From Asterias rubens (lineage: Eukaryota; Echinodermata; Asteroidea; Forcipulatida; Asteriidae): DNA of 64,000 bases. Below are positions 25,043 through 36,150 of the stretch, in pieces. The stretch covers positions 1,088,191 through 1,152,190 of the forward strand of contig NC_047078.1 of NCBI RefSeq assembly GCF_902459465.1, read 5' to 3'. The position numbers and the translations under genes were made by a program. Within the stretch, counting starts at the first letter, position 1. The number at the start of each line of letters is the position of its first letter. Under the pieces are notes generated by a model, which had not been told where the DNA came from, did not search any database, and saw only the letters and a program-made list of their open reading frames with translations.

Positions 25043-25132
25043 GGCGTATTATTTTCCCAGGACAGATGAGACCACTTACCATAATGAGCGCATGCTAAGT
25101 GGCCTTTTCTGTCCTGGGAAAAAAATTACGCC
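25043..25132. repeat. 90 bp near-perfect hairpin upstream of DRC12
   Basis: Left arm GGCGTATTATTTTCCCAGGA and right arm, reversed, GGCGTAATTTTTTTCCCAGG, extending through CAGA and CCACTTA on both sides with a short loop. A tiny foldback MITE is most likely. It ends 160 bp before the DRC12 start codon. Confidence 0.7.
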
Positions 25133-25292
25133 AACAACCAGCGATGATTGATTGGTCTGAGCATGCGTACTTTGACTTATACCTGTTTCCATAGACATGG
25201 CCAAACGCGCGGCGGTCGGTGTATACATTTGTAAATAATGACTCGTTGGTAAACTTACATGTATTATGTGAATCTATTTGTGAAGATCGAAA

Positions 25293-28200
25293 ATGCCGCC
25301 CAAGAAGAAAGGAAAAGGGAAGGGAAAGAAGGGGAAGAAGAAGAAGAAGAATGGTGAGTTCATTTTCACATGGTGTTTGTGATTGTCCATCATATCTAGG
25401 AGCATTTAGGAATAGTTTTCTGAAACTCGGCACCCACCACTCTCGGCACCAAGAAGAATGTCGGCACCATACAAACTCGGAAGTTCGACACCAAACAATA
25501 TCACGAAGTTAAAGTCGAACACACGAGTCAAGTGGACGTTTGTTTAGATGATCTTCCCATCATAGCTACTACCCACTATCAAGCAAGGGAACTCGGCAAA
25601 CTTCCACATATAGGCTCCAGGGGTTAGTAACTGGGGCGCTGTATTCCTTTTTTCGAAATTTTGAAATTTTGCCATAAGCTAATAATTATGACAGATGAAA
25701 TGTCAAATTTCGAAAACAGGAATACAGCGCCCCAATTACTGGGTCTACTTCTAGAAACTAGGGAGCCTTATAATTTTATAGCTAGAGGTAGCAACAGCCA
25801 ATCTCTCTCATACAAACCTTGGTTTAACGGCTATGATTATGAATTGCACAAATCAAGAAATGTGATTCAGTAACGAGACGACAATGCGTATTCTAGTCAT
25901 TGTGAAATCAGCAGTTAGCTGGGGGATTCGAACCCTCAATCTTGTGATTGCAAGTCCTGCAGTCTAACCACTTGACCACAGTGACTGGTGACTGTATACA
26001 TGTACGTGTACTTACACAATGAAAGATTATTAATTTGCTTAATATGTATTCTCTTTTTTTAAGATGCTGAGTTAACAATCGAAGATAAATACAAGCAGAC
26101 ATTGAATGAAATTGAGGCTCTTAAAGATCACCTTTGTAAGTTGATATTATTCTCCTTTTTGTGAGTGAAATGTAATTGTAGAGGGGTGCGGGGGGGGAGG
26201 GGGGGGGGTCACAACTTGTGCCTTTCCAAATTCAGAGAAGCCTTAGTTGTCATGGATGTAGCAGGGAGCTGAGATGGTTGAAGGAGTGATTTAAGGCCCC
26301 AATGACAGGGAGCTGAGATGGTTGAAGGAGTGATTTAAGGCCCCATTGACCAGCCGTCAATTTCACAAAACTCTTCCTAAACTTAAGACTAATCCTAGGA
26401 CTTAGGACGAGTCCCAACCCTGCACTGTAGCAAGCAGACCTTAAGATTAATCCTAATTTAGGAAGAGTTACTCATCCTAACTGGAGATAAGACGAGTCCT
26501 AACTCTTTGTGAAATCGACGGCTGGGGTTATAATGTGAAGCGCTTTGGGACGCCCTCCAGGTGTGAAAAGTGGTATATTAAAATGGGTAATTATTATTAT
26601 TATTGTTACCCAGGGCTCAAATTTGAGGGAAAGGTCCAAGACCAAAGGACTTGTAGTTCACAATATTGACTGGACCATTATTGTTCTTACACAACAAGAC
26701 CAGAATCAAAATGATTAAAAATCTTTCCACAAAGTATTAATGATAATATTATTTTTACTTTTACAATCTTGATGACTGATTTCACTCGTTTATTCAGCAA
26801 GTAGGAAGGATCTGGCAAGACGTTCTCAATCACACAGTGAAGAATGGAAGATGAAGATGAAGATTGCACAGGAGGATCTAGATCAACAGAAGACGGATCA
26901 ACGCGACGTCACATCAGGTAAAAACTTTCAGCTGAAGTCTTTTATTATTTAAGTCGGAAATTACCTCTTTCTCAAATCTACGTTACTTCAGAGGAACCGT
27001 TTCTCACAATGTTTTATACTATCAACAGCTGACCATTGCTTGTACCAAGTAAGTTTTTATGCTTACAATTATTTTGAGTAATTACCAATAGTGTCCAGTG
27101 TCTTTAATGGAAGTTGTATAAAATTTCTTTTGTATTTCTAAATCTAATTTTGTTTTTTACTGAAGATATGACGCGGCAGTACAAGACAATGCAGACTGAG
27201 ATGGGGGTCAGAGTTCATCAACTTGAAGCCGACCTTGCCAAGACCAAGACCCAGTTAGGTATGTCAGGTGATAAATGACCCTCAAAACCCACATGGGTCA
27301 AAGGGCAGAGGGCAAACTAGATTTGTGGCTAAGCTGCATATCACATGATTCTCCAGGGTTCCATACATTGTAGTGTGGGTTTAAATCCCGATCATGAAGC
27401 ACGCGTCATTTTGCAAGACACTTAAAGCCATTATACACTTTCGGAACAGAAAAAAAATAAAAGTTTACAGATTTACAATCAACTTACAGGGTTTACAGAA
27501 GGTAATGGTAAAAGACTTCTCTTGAAATATTATTCCATGAAATGCTTTACTTTTTGAGAAAACATTAAAACAATTATCAATTCTCGACATCGCAAATTTT
27601 CTCCAGACTCTGATGACCGATTGAGCCTAAATTTTCACAGGTTTGTTATTTTATATATAAGTTGTGATACACGAAGTGTGGGCCTTTGGACAATACTGTT
27701 TACCGAAAGTGTCCAATGGCTTTAACCATAATTTCTTCTCATCACCAGGAGTAAATGGGAACCTGAAATGGTAAAGAGTATTGCTTTGAATGATGTAGCA
27801 ATCTGTTCACACGTGTACTTTTTCTTTTAAAGTAACAGTTCTGTGATTTGATGAAATGTTGAAATGTTAAGTTAAATACAAACGGCATTGTGAAAATATT
27901 TTTAACAACTGTTTCACTAGAATTTCTGTTTCTCATGAAAAAGGGTGTGAATAAATTGGTAAAACTGAAACTATGGGTGTTCACAGATGTACACACACTC
28001 AAACTTTGCTGATATTCTTGCTAGTGCAAAATCAAATCATTGTATACAGTGATGTTTTTTTCACCATTTTCTTGTGACTCAGAGGACAGATTGACTGTTA
28101 ATGTTGGGCCACTCAAAGTGTTGATACTGGCCACTAGACACTGGACACTATTGATAATTGTCAAAGACCAGTCTTCACAGTTGGTGTATCTCAACATATG

Positions 28201-30344
28201 CATAAAATAACAAAACTGAAAATTTGAGCTCAATTGGTAGTCGCAGTTGCTAGATATAAATTATAGAAAAAACACCCTTGTCGCACCATGGTCACGCGAA
28301 GTTGTGTGCTTTCAGATGCTTGATTTCGAGACCTCAAAGTAATTCTAAATCTGAGGTCTCTAAATCAAAAACATGGAAAATTACTTCTTTCTCTAAAACT
28401 ACGTCACTTCAGAGGGAGCTGTTTCTCACAATGTTTTATACTATCAACCTCTCCCCATTACTCATAATCAAGAAAGGTTTTATGATAATAATTATTTTGA
28501 GTAATTACCAATAGTATCCACTGCCTTTAACCAATGTTTGCCTCAGGCTTTTGAAAAATAAGCCCCATCTTTGATTTTGTAATGTCATTTTAGCGAGGAC
28601 ACAACATGAGCTGAAATCGACCAAAGAGCAAAAAGAACAAATGACGAAAGAGAAAGATGGAACGATCGCTGAACTGGAGGATAAGATTAAGAATATGGAA
28701 TTTTCATACGAGAACATGTTGCACGTAAGTCTCAGCAATACAAGTATACAAATTTGAAATATTGAATAATGTAATAAGGGAATAAACAAAGTGCCTGGTC
28801 AGTTTTAAACAGAGTGTTTAATACCAGCCAAGCATATTTTTATTCCCATTCATAAATACCATTTCGGTCAAAAAACATCAAAACGTTTTGGTCAAAAAGT
28901 AAAAAAAAAAATCAAAAATTATAAATGGTCAATGATTTCTTTCAACAAAACACCCTACCAGCTATGAAATGGTAAGGCCCTCTGGTAAAAACTCCTCCTA
29001 AGGAGATTGGCATGCGCGTATTGCGTGATGTGGCACAGGTGTTCCAGCCGTTGCTCTCGACCTTTAAGAATTAATAAACTGTGTTATAAGAACAGGTCCA
29101 AGCTCGCGTGTCACACCCAGGTTTAAACACTTCTGGCTGCGGTTAAATCATCCGTTTAAACACCCCCATGTGATGTCCTCTCAACCAATCAAAATGGAGA
29201 AACTGTCTCGGGTATTTATGAATAATAATTAATAATTACACAGCATTTATAAAGGTGCATTTAATCTGATGGAAAAGAGGGAATTCTCAAGTGGTAGGGA
29301 AAAGCAAGTGTGAACAGGTGTGTCTTTAGTTGCTGCAGAGATGTGTATTTCCCTGAGGTTTTCAGGAAGTGAATTCCAGAGCCTAGGTGCTGTAATGGAA
29401 AAATTGCAAACTGCTTACCAACTAAAAGAACATCTGGCATATTATCAAAGTCTTATAATAGCGCACATATCTACCAAACAAGGTACTCAAGGCGCTGAGT
29501 ATATACAAACTTTCAGAAAGATAGGTTATTGCAATGGTGAATTTTGAGACCCAATTAGTTAGCACCTTATAAGGGTTTACAAGGTGCTACGGCGCATACA
29601 GCAGCCACAGCCTGGAACACCGGGGCGACTCCCTTCTCTATTCGATAAGTGCACTGGGTTCTTTTACATGCGTTACACAACACAAGGGACCAACGGCTTT
29701 ATGTCCCAACCGAAGGAAGAGCAATGGTTAAGTGTCTTGCTTAAGGACACAAGTGTCATGGCTTGGGATTCAAACCCACACTCTGCTGATCAAAAACACC
29801 AGAGTTTGAATTCGGTGATCTTAACCACTCAGCCACGACACTTTAAAATACATCAATGCAAACAGATAGTTATCGATGGCCTTAATTTTCAATCCTAGCA
29901 GAGACTCTCTGAAGGCTTCGAGAAAGACTCTGCTTGTATTAGGGTCGAATTATGAAATGGTTTGAAGGTGAACAGTCAAAATGAGCTCCCTAAAGTATTG
30001 AAAGTTGACAAACTAGTTACAGACCAAGGCAAAGTACATGTAGAGGGTGGGTACTAGTTTATCAACTTTCATTACCGCGCCTGAAGATACAGGGCTGAAG
30101 TCTGGCGTAAAATTCCACAAGACACAGGGCTTGTAGCCCAACATTTTTACTGGGCCAGAATTTGACAAGACTGGAAAATTTATCATATAAACTGTTTTTT
30201 GTTATTTGTTTGCAGGAAGCGTTAGACAACTTAGTCTTAAAATTGGATGCAGCAAAGAAGAGATGGACCAACGAGGCTACACACATACATGGTGTCCAGA
30301 AAGAGAAGTTACTGGAGTTTGGACTCAACCCCCTGGATATATAA
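25293..30344 (+). CDS. DRC12: Dynein regulatory complex subunit 12 (CCDC153), six exons
   Basis: Exons 25,293-25,353, 26,064-26,135, 26,798-26,917, 27,166-27,258, 28,594-28,724 and 30,216-30,344 join with consistent phase to 201 aa, close to the vertebrate length. All introns are GT-AG. The N-terminus is a Lys/Gly-rich tail (KKKGKGKGKKGKKKKK). The rest is a continuous coiled coil with the family core DMTRQYKTMQTEMGVRVHQL and a C-terminus EKLLEFGLNPLDI. DRC12 is a small structural subunit of the nexin-dynein regulatory complex that links outer doublets in motile cilia and sperm flagella. The gene is isolated and runs convergently towards ETFB. Introns carry MITEs and SINEs but the exons are clean. 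Confidence 0.92.
25530..25990 (-). mobile_element. tRNA-derived SINE with a nested MITE
   Basis: On the minus strand the head TCACTGTGGTCAAGTGGTTA with B box GGTTCGAATCCC is tRNA-like. The body is shared with a second copy at 40,030-40,272 (ATTCTAGTCATTGTGAAATC, CAAGGGAACTCGGCAAAC). The copy at 40 kb lacks the MITE found here at 25,626-25,740, showing the MITE came later. Confidence 0.75.
25626..25740. mobile_element. 115 bp foldback MITE
   Basis: Inverted repeats AGTAACTGGGGCGCTGTATT and, reversed on the right, AGTAATTGGGGCGCTGTATT, each continuing CCT; the centre is AT-rich. It interrupts the SINE in DRC12 intron 1. Confidence 0.75.
26250..26605 (+). mobile_element. SINE tail with duplicated body and nested MITE
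   Basis: GGGAGCTGAGATGGTTGAAG is present twice in tandem, followed by the SINE 3' end AAGCGCTTTGGGACGCCCTC and an ATT tail. A MITE at 26,351-26,524, with CAGCCGTC(A/G)ATTTCACAAA ends and AGGACGAGTC motifs, splits the tail. Related MITEs lie at 60.94-61.10 and 62.16-62.27 kb. Confidence 0.7.
26950..28530. repeat. MITEs of the TTAAAG...CACT families in DRC12 introns
   Basis: Partial copy 26,950-27,115 (ends ATTACCAATAGTGTCCAGTG). A copy with TTAAAGCCATTATACACTTT ends at 27,424-27,724. A complete copy at 28,130-28,530 has CACTGGACACTATTGATAAT at one end, a central hairpin around GAGACCTCA and GTATCCACTGCCTTTAA at the other. None codes for protein. Exons 4 and 5 of DRC12 lie between them. Confidence 0.7.
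29225..29855 (-). mobile_element. LINE 3' fragment followed by SINE, DRC12 intron 5
   Basis: 29,225-29,400 reads on the minus strand as SITAPRLWNSLPENLREI, the C-terminal LWNSLP block of L2/CR1-type LINEs. 29,590-29,855 is a minus-strand SINE with a tRNA-Leu-like head (GTGTCGTGGCTGAGTGGTTA). Confidence 0.7.
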
Positions 30345-31450
30345 CAGCAAATGGGCAAAACTAATGGATATTTAATGGCAAGCTCCAGGATTCTGGATTG
30401 ACAAGAACATCAGGGCCAAATAGACCTTTCAATTGCTACTTCACAGCCCGAGTTTTTGCCAATAGAGGTTGGAAAAATATTGAACAATGCAAAACATAAA
30501 CAGACAGCCACACTAAGTAATGTTACCCACATATTCAAACCAGTGTTGAAATTGTTTGAAAAAAAAACAACCAACAAAGAAAGTAAGCAGACAATTATGA
30601 ATTTGGTTACATCTGTTAAAGACCTGCTTGAACGAAAATGTCAAGTCGTGAACTCTGCTGAATTCCATTTAAAATGTTTTCAATGAATAAGGAAATCGAG
30701 TCATATGATTATAAATAGATTTTGATTGTGTAAAAAAACAATCATTTTGAATACCCTTATCCAGTGCTTTTCTGAGAGATTTGCGAAAAGCCCTGTTACG
30801 TAATCACTCTTAAAACGTCATAGTTGGGAGCTCCAATTTGTAAAGCCGCTTTGTTGCAGCGTGGAGGTATAACAAAGCATACTCCCACAAATGACGTCAG
30901 CGGCATTGTCCTTTGGCGCGCGCTCTCAACGGCAGAAGTGTTTTTAGTTTTTCAAAACCTTTAGGTTGGGGCCTGATTTTTTAATCGATAATTACGAAAA
31001 ACTCAGAAGTGTAAACATATCAAAGTTACATTAAAATGGTCAACAAGTGCATTATAAACAAGTCTAAATACCATTTCCGTTAAAAACCTTCCGCTCAGGT
31101 AGCTGTTTAACATGTTTTGCCAACATTTGGCCGTCCATGACAACCAGCGTAGGGTGAATTACTTTTAAAATATTTTGACAAAATGTAACAAATATTCTCC
31201 ACAACATATTTCCTTTTAAACAATGTCAACGCTTGTTTATTGGTGCCAGCGAGTTCTGAACAAATTCAATGATGAGCTATGTGAACAAGTTTGGAACAAA
31301 ATATTTTTTTTAAAATAATGGAAACAATTAAATATGTCATCAATTCAAAGTAGAACTGTAAATTTCCAATAACAATTATTGTAAAGTTTTAAAGTGTATT
31401 TTCTACAATTAAATTAGACTGACCAATAAAGTGATTTTCGCACGTCTTCT
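30345..31450 (+). other. Probable 3' UTR of DRC12
   Basis: An AATAAA signal within GACTGACCAATAAAGTGATT (about 31,424) is the first good polyadenylation signal after the stop codon. The intervening AT-rich sequence has no recognisable repeat. This is inference; transcript data would settle it. Confidence 0.45.
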
Positions 31451-31725
31451 TTATTTAAATTACAAGTTATGTGCATTGTTTAATAATCCACTTCAAAATA
31501 TCTGATAAAATAAATTCAAAATCACTTTTAAAAAATCGGAGTTCAAGTCAGAACACAAAAAGGGAAACTGTTTGTGTGATGCTAGAATTCACCAGGTCAA
31601 TCCAGCGCTCTCATGAAATCTGCACATGTTTAAAATTACGAAAACAAGGAAAGTTACCAGGGATGTCTGCTGCCACCTAGTGTCCCAAAGTTGACAATTG
31701 AATTGTTTAGGGACAAGATATAGGC

Positions 31726-31851
31726 CCTTTTCGAATTCACGGCTTTGGCTCTAGCTTTGCTCAGGCTAGCTTGGCCCCATAGTTGTTTTGAAAATTGGTT
31801 TCAGACATGAGGAAGGGGCCTGAAGCCGAAGCTGTGGTTTCGAAAAGGGCC
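31726..31851. mobile_element. Foldback MITE
   Basis: Ends CCCTTTTCGAATTCACGGCT and, reversed, CCCTTTTCGAAACCACAGCT, about 125 bp apart, with an inverted AGCCAAAGC/AGCTTCGGCT continuation. No coding potential. Confidence 0.65.
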
Positions 31852-32536
31852 ATAGACTCTCAAAAGGTACAACTTTTTCAATGTTTCCGACTGGGAGATT
31901 TTTGGACAATGGTGGCAGCAGACATCCAAGGTTTTAAGCAAGGTTTTGGTAAGCGGGTGTTCAAATATGCTAGAATTTGGTGTCCAAATTGTTCACTTGC
32001 AAATAATGATGAGATAATGACACAAAAAAACAGGGTGTCAATTTTATTTTTAAATGTGTCCAAAAGACACCCCTCTGGCTAACACTATGGCAGACATGCA
32101 AGGTAACTTGAAATTGTTTACGTAGTTCTGAACATGCGCACATTTCCAAGACCAATAGATTTAAGTCTGCTGCCACCAAGAGACCATATCACTCCCCTAT
32201 TGTCATAGAAACCATTCTGAGGTAATTTGATATACCAAGCAAGAGACAAGTTGCCATTTGTTTCACGGCAAAAACTGCCACCTATTGAAACTCTGCCTGC
32301 CAGTGTCCCCATTTGTAGGATTGTGAAAAGGGTTGGATGGCCTCTGATCAATCTGTGATGAATACGGCATGCCCTCTTTCTCTGATCGTCCACGTATGGG
32401 TCGTCGATGTCTAGAGAGGAAAAGAAATTAAATAAGATTCTTGAAAACATTTCTTCAACCCTCTCAACTCCTTTAGAGTATGTAGCAGCAGCAGCCACAT
32501 TGGTGCACAGGTTGCTAATCATTCACATCAAGTAGG
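31852..32536. other. Intergenic, unexplained diverged repeats
   Basis: Short motifs such as GGTGGCAGCAGAC and its inverse CTGCTGCCACC recur around 31,665, 31,908 and 32,168, suggesting a decayed element. A minus-strand open frame of 134 codons (32,118-32,522) has no features I recognise. Confidence 0.35.
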
Positions 32537-32880
32537 GTGTCGTGGCCGAGCGGACAAGCACAGAACTCGAGCTCTGATGCTTCTGTTCAGCAGAGTTTGG
32601 GTTTGAATCCCGGTCATGACACTTGTGTCCCTGAGCAAGACACTTAACCATCATTGCTTCTCTCCACCCAGGGGTAAATGGGTACCTGTGAGGGCAGAGA
32701 TGGTTCTTGTGATTGGTTTAGCCGAGTAGGGCATATTAATGTTGCACAGGCTGCATACTCCCCACCAGGGAGTTGAGATGGTTTAAGAAATGAATTAAGG
32801 CCCAGTGACCAGGGGTAATAATGTTGAAAGCGCTTTGAGACGCCCTTCGTAAAAACTGGCTGTTATTATTATCAACAATC
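32537..32880 (+). mobile_element. tRNA-Leu-like SINE, plus strand
   Basis: Head GTGTCGTGGCCGAGCGG, B box GGGTTTGAATCCCGG, body CAGGGGTAAATGGGTACCTG, 3' end GCGCTTTGAGACGCCC and ATTATTATT tail. It is a complete family member. Confidence 0.82.
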
Positions 32881-33110
32881 TGTAGCCTCGCAGGTACCAC
32901 TTACTCCTAGGGTCGGCTCAGGACTATGTAGCCTCACAGGTACCACTTACTCCTAGGGTCGGCTCAGGACTATGTAGCCTCGCAGGTACCACTTACTCCT
33001 AGGGTCGGCTCAGGACTATGTAGCCTCGCAGGTACCACTTACTCCTAGGGTCGGCTCAGGACTATGTAGCCTCGCAGGTACCACTTACTCCTAGGGTCGG
33101 CTCAGGACTA
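32881..33110. repeat. 46 bp tandem repeat, exactly 5 copies
   Basis: The unit starts TGTAGCCTCGCAGGTACCAC and ends GGCTCAGGACTA. Five units are virtually identical, with one G/A difference in copy 2. The array abuts the SINE tail and GCAGGTACC echoes the SINE body. Confidence 0.95.
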
Positions 33111-33402
33111 TAAAGTCATTAGTTCAATTCGTAAAGCTTTCATAACATTGGTTTTGTACATTTTGCAGCTCCCGATATAAATGAAGTCTATTGATCAAGA
33201 GTGGTGTTCGAAGTATTTGCTTGGCAAAAAGAAACATTCTTTGTATAAAATATTATAGTAAAACATTCATTTGTTGATTTTTATTTTTAAATGTAAATTT
33301 TATTGTTTTTTGGGGCACTTTTTGTGACACAGAACACAATGTCCACAGATTTACATTAAACTTACACCGTTTGAAGATAATGATAGTAGACAGCTTACCT
33401 CA

Positions 33403-34556
33403 AAGGATTTGGGTACCTTTTCAAAATGTCCATATATTTACATTAAACTTACACCATTAAACCATACATCTCCATCGGTGATGCTCGGATAGCTCCCTCA
33501 CTAAAAGCTCGGAACTTGGGGGTTATTTTTGATTCATCGATGACACTTCAGCCACACATCAACAATATTGTTCGTTTATCATCATATCACATCAGGAATA
33601 TAGGTAAGATTCGCAAGTACTTGGATAAAAGTGCCACTGAAAAGGTCATTCATGCATTTGTTACTTCTCGTCTTGACAACGGCAATGCTCTTCTATACAG
33701 TCTACCTAACAACCAGATTTCCCGACTTCAACGGCTCCAAAATACTGCTGCCCGCATTGTGACACTGTCTAGAAAATCCTGTTCTATCACCCCCATTCTG
33801 AAACAACTACACTGGCTCCCTATCTCTCAACGAATCATCTTCAAGCTGATGCTCATTGTCCACAAAGCTCTAAATGGCAAGGCTCCCCACTATATTTCTG
33901 AACTGCTTCAAGTTTACACTCCATCAAGGAATCTTCGATCAAGTTCCATGCTTCTCCTCATTGAACCCAAGTCTCGACACTCATGGGGTGACAGGTCTTT
34001 TTCTTCAGCCGCGCCACGCATCTGGAACTCTCTACCACTTAATCTTCGATCTTGTGTTTGTACCGCAAAATTCAAGTCTCTTCTCAAAACTTATCTTATG
34101 TCACAGGTTTTCAATGACTAATTTTGTTGTGTCTGTTTTTCTTTGTGTTTTGTTTTTGTTTTTGTTTTGGTTTTACTGCGCCTTGAACACCCAGCAGGGT
34201 GGATATGTGCGCATTACAAGTCTTATTATTATTATTATTATTATTACAGTTTGAAGATAATGATAGTAGAAAGCTTCCCTGAAAATATTACGTGCTGAGG
34301 TGCTGTAGTTTTTGAGAAATGAGTAAAACAATGTCATGAAAATAATTTTTGTCTCTGTGATCATGAGACAAAAATTGTTTTAGCATCTAAAAACGTATTT
34401 TCATGACATTGTTTTACTCATTTCTCAAAAACTACAACACCTCAGCAACTAATATTTGAAGGTACGCTTTCTACTATCATTATCTTCAAAAGGTTTAAGT
34501 TTGATGCAAATCTGTGGACATTGTGTTTTGTGTTACAAAAAGTACCCAAATCCTTT
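33403..34556. mobile_element. MITE (AAAGGATTTGGGTAC ends) interrupted by a LINE
   Basis: The left end AAAGGATTTGGGTACC is mirrored on the right by GTACCCAAATCCTTT. The body shared by this family (GTCCACAGATTTACATTAAA, GAAGATAATGATAGTAG, TTTTGAGAAATGAGTAAAAC) forms a long palindrome. Related copies lie at 33.30, 34.67, 36.36-36.80 and 52.69-53.06 kb. A LINE 3' end sits within the left arm. Confidence 0.75.
33470..34248 (+). mobile_element. L2/CR1-group LINE 3' end, 201-codon open frame
   Basis: The plus-strand frame runs LGVIFDSSMTLQPHINNIV, RKYLDKSATEKVIHAFVTSR, QISRLQRLQNTAARIVTLSR, ITPILKQLHWLPISQRI and SFSSAAPRIWNSLPLNLR, with a terminal FKSLLKTYLMSQ. This is the intact C-terminus after the RT palm. 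It is 5'-truncated. The tail is GCGCATTACAAG plus (ATT)n. The open frame suggests it is younger than its minus-strand cousin at 2-3 kb. Confidence 0.88.
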
Positions 34557-34857
34557 AAAACATTAGTTGCCGAGGTGCTGTACTCATTGAGAAATGAGTA
34601 AAACAATAACATGAAAATACAGCACCACAGCAAATAATATTTTTAGGGAAGCTTTCTACCATCATTATCTTCAAATGTCAAACTGTGTAAGTTGAGTGTA
34701 AATTTGTGGACATTGTGTTTTTTGAACTACAGAAAGTACCCAAACCATTAAGTGACCTTTTTATCATTACAGATGTGAAATTGCAGTTAGTGACCTTATC
34801 ACCGAGCCAACAAATGATAGTAAGCAAGGCACAACACGCTACAAAAATCCAAAGACG

Positions 34858-35252
34858 TTTAAGGCAGTGGACAGTGACACTATTGGTAAATACTCAAGAT
34901 ATTTAATAGAACAAAAACCTTACTTGGTAATGAGTAATGGGGAGAGGTTGATAGTATAAAACATTGTGAGAAACGGCTCCCTCTGAAGTGCCATAGTTTT
35001 CGAGAAAGAAGTAATTTTCCATGAATTTGATTTCGAGACCTCAGATTTAGAACTTGAGGTCTCGAAATCAACCATCTAAACGCACACAACTTCTTGTGAC
35101 AAGGGTGTTTTTTCTTTCATTATTATCTCGCAAGTTCGATGACCGATTGAGCTCAAATTTTCACAGGTTTGTTATTTTATGTATATGTTGAGATACACCA
35201 ACTGTGAAGGCTAGTCTTTGACAATTACCAATAGTGTCCACTGCCTTTAAAT
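34858..35252. mobile_element. Complete TTTAAGGCAGTGGACA MITE
   Basis: TTTAAGGCAGTGGACA on the left and TGTCCACTGCCTTTAA on the right enclose a strongly palindromic body with the GAGACCTCA hairpin. Same family as 28.1-28.5 and 49.2-49.9 kb. Confidence 0.75.
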
Positions 35253-35263
35253 ATAACCACAAG

Positions 35264-35712
35264 CAAGGCACAAGGGTCATGACTAGGATTCGAATCCCCA
35301 GTCTGCTACTGACAACACAAGAGCTTGGGTTCGGTGAACTAGAACACTTGACCACAACATGCCACAAAACTCCTTGATCAAACGCCTTGACCAAAGACTT
35401 TTTTACCCCCAGGGGATACTAACAGTTTATTTTCAACATTTCACACAATCACACATTAAATCATTATAACCTCCCACCTCTAGTATACTTTGGTTTATGT
35501 CTTTTTACTTAGTTTTTAGTTTAGGTAACTAATTTTTTAAATATGTTTTGCTCCTGGTGGTTTTATTTAGAATTAATTTGTATCTCTCATGTGGTTTTCA
35601 AACTGCCGTTTCTATATTTAGTGTTGCTGTTTATTTAGTGGTAATGTAAGCTCCTTCAGGCCTGGCACTTAAAGCGCCATATAAATTCTCTTTTATTATT
35701 ATTATTAGTATA
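35264..35712. repeat. SINE remnant and LINE tail
   Basis: 35,264-35,372 is a decayed minus-strand SINE head (B box complement GATTCGAATCCC). 35,400-35,712 ends AAAGCGCCATATAAATTCTC and (TTA)n, a typical retrotransposon 3' end. No protein remains. Confidence 0.5.
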
Positions 35713-35744
35713 CAATTAGTCGAGAAAAGTGAAAATTTATCACA

Positions 35745-36110
35745 ACTTAAAGCAATCGCACAACATTGGTAAACAGTATTGTTCAAAGGCCCACACTTCG
35801 TGTATCACAACTTGTATATAAAACAACAAACCTGTGAAAATTTAGGCTCAATCTGTCATCAGTCGAGAGAAAATAACGGGAAAACCCACCCTTGTTTCCG
35901 CACGTTTCGCCGTGTCATGACATGTGTTTAAAATAAATCCATTAATCTCGATACTGCGAATTGATAGTTGTTTTAATGTTTTCTCAAAAAGTAAAGCATT
36001 TCATGGAATAATATTTCAAGAGAAGTCTTTCACCATTACCTTCTGTAAACCCTGTAAGTTGATTGTAAATCTGGCAACTTTAAGTTGTTGTGTCCAATGG
36101 CTTTAATGCG
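35745..36110. mobile_element. TTAAAGCC-type MITE just downstream of ETFB
   Basis: Matches the 27.42-27.72 kb copy in reverse: CAAAGGCCCACACTTCGTGT on the left and GTCCAATGGCTTTAA on the right. It ends about 40 bp from the ETFB stop codon. Confidence 0.65.
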
Positions 36111-36150
36111 TCTGCGCATGCTCAGGAAAATACTCACCATTCTACAAGCT

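Noticed and set aside
32118-32522. 134-codon minus-strand open frame as a gene
   Set aside because: No recognisable domain, no splice-supported partners, and the region shares short motifs with nearby decayed repeats.
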